NCBI RefSeq assembly: GCF_000832125.1
Contig: NZ_JPRK01000003.1
Span: 62,001-126,000, forward strand
DNA from: Flavobacterium hibernum
GTDB lineage: Bacteria; Bacteroidota; Bacteroidia; Flavobacteriales; Flavobacteriaceae
Length of the DNA stretch: 64,000 nt
Reading direction: 5' to 3'
How positions within the stretch are numbered: the first letter of the stretch is position 1; each line of letters begins with the position of its first letter. A program made the position numbers and the translations under genes. The notes below the pieces were generated by a model. It saw only the letters and a program-made list of their open reading frames with translations, did not search any database and was not told the DNA's origin. Positions 62,060-64,000 of this stretch are shown one piece after another.

Positions 62060-62524
62060 TTATTTACGGTTAAAAGATTCTTGGTTTTCAATTTTCGGTG
62101 ATTCTGGAGTTGTCCTATATTCTTTAACTTCTTGAATAATTAATGTTGCGATATAACCAAGAAAACCACCAATTACATATTTTAGAATATCTTTTCTCAT
62201 ATCATCCGATTGAATAATATATTTTTTAAATGCCCATTTAATTCTAAAAACTTGGAATTGATTTGGTTTTATATTTATTATCTTAGTTTCTTCAGCATCA
62301 TTATGATATAATATTCGATATGTGAATTTTAGGTTTTTAGAAGATTTTTCATAGAAGATTTTTTCTATACCATATTCAGAATTATATGAAGGTTGGTAAT
62401 TAGTAAAAAATTCATTATGGTCAAATTTTATTTTTTGAATCTTGCCAAATTCTATAATTACATCACAAGGCACAAAATTTAAAATTCCATCTTTTAGATA
62501 ATAACCTTTTAAATTTAATTTCAT
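62060..62524 (-). CDS. Hypothetical membrane-anchored protein
   Basis: A 154-residue AT-rich gene. The first ~110 residues look beta-rich (MKLNLKGYYLKDGILNFVPCDVIIEFGKIQKIKFD, LKFTYRILYHNDAEETKIINI). A C-terminal hydrophobic segment (YVIGGFLGYIATLIIQEV, about 117-134) suggests a tail anchor with the soluble part in the cytoplasm. No domain recognised. It precedes the tra operon on the same strand but is cut off from it by a terminator; it may be element cargo. Confidence 0.55.
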   Translation of the reverse strand: MKLNLKGYYLKDGILNFVPCDVIIEFGKIQKIKFDHNEFFTNYQPSYNSEYGIEKIFYEKSSKNLKFTYRILYHNDAEETKIINIKPNQFQVFRIKWAFKKYIIQSDDMRKDILKYVIGGFLGYIATLIIQEVKEYRTTPESPKIENQESFNRK

Positions 62525-62680
62525 ATTTATTTCTTAATGTTTTTTTTAAATTAACTACCAACGTTACCACGCTTAAAACAGTTTTCTATCTTTCTAAAAG
62601 AGTATTTCCTGATAAACGAAAATACGATTAGAAACGGTAATTTTACTAAATTTGCAAATTGCTAGAAACGTATGTTTGAA

Positions 62681-63922
62681 CTAGTTTTCATTTTCCTTTA
62701 GTAAACAACATTCTTTAAGTTGCTTTCCACTTCCACAAACACAAGGGTCAGTTGGCCTCATATAAGTGTTTTTTGTTACAAAATCAGGTTCCCCATCAAA
62801 AGCACCTTGTTTACCAGTTTCAGCTGCGTTTAAAATTTCTTCAAATTCTTTTCTTAATTCCTCCTGACTTTTAGGATGAGCTTTTAGAAAGTCACTTAAT
62901 TTTAAATCGAAAACTTTATCCCATATCCTATATGTTTCAGTGTCCTTTATTGGTGGTCTATCATTTATTTCTCCAGTCTCTATTTGATATTTATGGAAGC
63001 TATTTAAATCACCTTTTAAAGAATTTGAATTTATAAAAAAAACATTTTTTGGGTTAATTAATTCAAATAAGAAAATCAAAAATTTATCATTGCTACTAAA
63101 GACTCGGCAACAAGGTGTGTAGTAAAGGTACTCCAAGTCTAATAAATTAGTTTTCCTTTCACTAAACAGTTTATTGTTTATTCCCACATAATACATTGCA
63201 GCTATGCTTATGCAATAAAAAGCATAAGGTGCGAAGTTGGAAATAGAATTGTTTTTTTCGGTTTCCCATCTGTAAAATATTTGTGCAGCTAAATTATAGT
63301 CTAATTCAAAATAATCAATTACTAAACTTAAATATTGCTGTTGTTTTTCAGGTTTATTCAATTCAATAAATAAAATATCTCTTAAGGCTTTTAAGTTTTC
63401 TAAATTGTCACCTAATTTTTTCTCCAATTTGATAAGAGAAAATTGCTCCATTTTGTTTTTAAATAACTGTACTACCTCTTCATCTTTACTCGTTGTTCTC
63501 CAAAACCAAGACATTATTTCATCTATAGAATTAAAATTTCCATCTTTCCATCTTCTGATGGATTTTTCATCTTCTGTTTCTTCAAATACAAGTCCTTGTT
63601 TTTTACCTGTATTAATTGACTTACTTGCTTCTAGAAAAGGTCGATTATTTAGTTCAATTTTATTCCCAAGGAGAGATAGTTCCAAGAGCTTTTTGTAATT
63701 TGTATTTACATAAGTATTTGAAGGAAAAATTTTATTAGCCAAACTGATTACTACTTCTTTTGGTAACTTCTTGTTTTCAACTTCTTCTTTAGACAAATCG
63801 CCTAATATTTCAGAAACAAGAAGTGGTGTTACATTTATAATGTAATATCTATGAAGTTGAATTAATTCATCGTGTCCTAAACTCTGAAAAGTTGACTTGT
63901 CTAAAATAATTGGTAATGACAT
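62681..63922 (-). CDS. SEC-C motif protein of unknown function
   Basis: A 413-residue protein, mainly helical, ending with a SEC-C zinc motif: RPTDPCVCGSGKQLKECCLL (C-x-C…CC), as found at the C-terminus of SecA and many unrelated proteins. The rest (e.g. IMSWFWRTTSKDEEVVQLFKNKM, IDYFELDYNLAAQIFYRWETEK) has no recognised fold. SEC-C domains often mediate binding to ribosomes or other proteins. The AT-rich composition and isolated position suggest accessory DNA. It is separated from the 62060 gene by 156 bp. Function unknown. Confidence 0.65.
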   Translation of the reverse strand: MSLPIILDKSTFQSLGHDELIQLHRYYIINVTPLLVSEILGDLSKEEVENKKLPKEVVISLANKIFPSNTYVNTNYKKLLELSLLGNKIELNNRPFLEASKSINTGKKQGLVFEETEDEKSIRRWKDGNFNSIDEIMSWFWRTTSKDEEVVQLFKNKMEQFSLIKLEKKLGDNLENLKALRDILFIELNKPEKQQQYLSLVIDYFELDYNLAAQIFYRWETEKNNSISNFAPYAFYCISIAAMYYVGINNKLFSERKTNLLDLEYLYYTPCCRVFSSNDKFLIFLFELINPKNVFFINSNSLKGDLNSFHKYQIETGEINDRPPIKDTETYRIWDKVFDLKLSDFLKAHPKSQEELRKEFEEILNAAETGKQGAFDGEPDFVTKNTYMRPTDPCVCGSGKQLKECCLLKENEN

Positions 63923-64000
63923 ATTTTGAGTTTAAAATTGTGATGTATAAAAATCTAAATAATAATATTTTTAAAATTCCACTTTTATCATTTGTAGAGT

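Noticed and set aside
1..64000. CRISPR array
   Set aside because: No regularly spaced direct repeats with unique spacers and no cas genes were found; the repeats seen are short tandem, inverted or a single direct pair.
61900..64000. Second attachment site (attR) with an ssrA 3' fragment
   Set aside because: I looked for the T-arm/acceptor sequence on both strands in the right part and did not find it; the right end of the element is not placed.

Overview
The window looks like a chromosome segment of a Flavobacterium-type bacterium (Bacteroidota). This rests on low GC, repeated promoter boxes of the Bacteroidota form TAnnTTTG just upstream of genes, a tmRNA with the tag GENNYALAA, a Bacteroidota-type TonB-dependent receptor, and conjugation genes of the CTnDOT-like tra set. 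It is not a species assignment. No rRNA, tRNA or CRISPR array was seen; the only RNA gene is ssrA (tmRNA).

Positions 1 to about 40,900 are ordinary chromosome. They begin with a beta-oxidation operon (fadJ 3' end, fadA, an acyl-CoA dehydrogenase). A four-helix-bundle gene bounded by 17-bp inverted repeats sits inside it. Next come a GH18 hydrolase, an MscS channel, small envelope proteins, a Cu/Zn superoxide dismutase lipoprotein and a LETM1-like protein. A two-gene cassette of unknown function follows, flanked by a 28-bp direct repeat. Then: carbonic anhydrase with a SulP transporter; dps divergent from an OxyR-like regulator; mnmD; ilvE; a Crp-like regulator; an ECF sigma / membrane anti-sigma / periplasmic sensor trio; a Kup K+ transporter; an RsmB-like rRNA methyltransferase; menE with a CPBP protease; an ArsC-like protein; a TonB receptor; fumC; a saccharopine/alanine-dehydrogenase-like enzyme; and a serine hydrolase lipoprotein. 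Many units end in clear hairpin-plus-T terminators.

At 40,975 lies ssrA. A large serine recombinase gene on the opposite strand ends inside the 3' end of ssrA, so this is the integration site of an integrative conjugative element. From 41,325 to 61,622 all well-supported genes are on the minus strand and read toward the recombinase. In transcription order they are: a membrane protein, TraE (DUF4134), a DUF1896-like protein, a giant N6-methylase/SNF2-helicase, TraF (DUF4133), the TraG ATPase, three related TraI-like secreted proteins, TraJ, TraK, TraL-like, TraM, TraN, two related DUF3945-like proteins, a winged-helix protein, a small coupled protein and the recombinase. No relaxase, coupling protein or second attachment site is in the window, so the element probably continues past the right edge. 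The last two genes (a membrane-anchored protein and a SEC-C zinc-motif protein) are AT-rich and unassigned; they may be cargo.

The items most worth a second look are: the recombinase/ssrA overlap; the methylase-helicase lodged between traE and traF; the direct-repeat-bounded two-gene cassette; the inverted-repeat-bounded four-helix-bundle gene; and a compact GC-rich structured segment between the first tra gene and traE.
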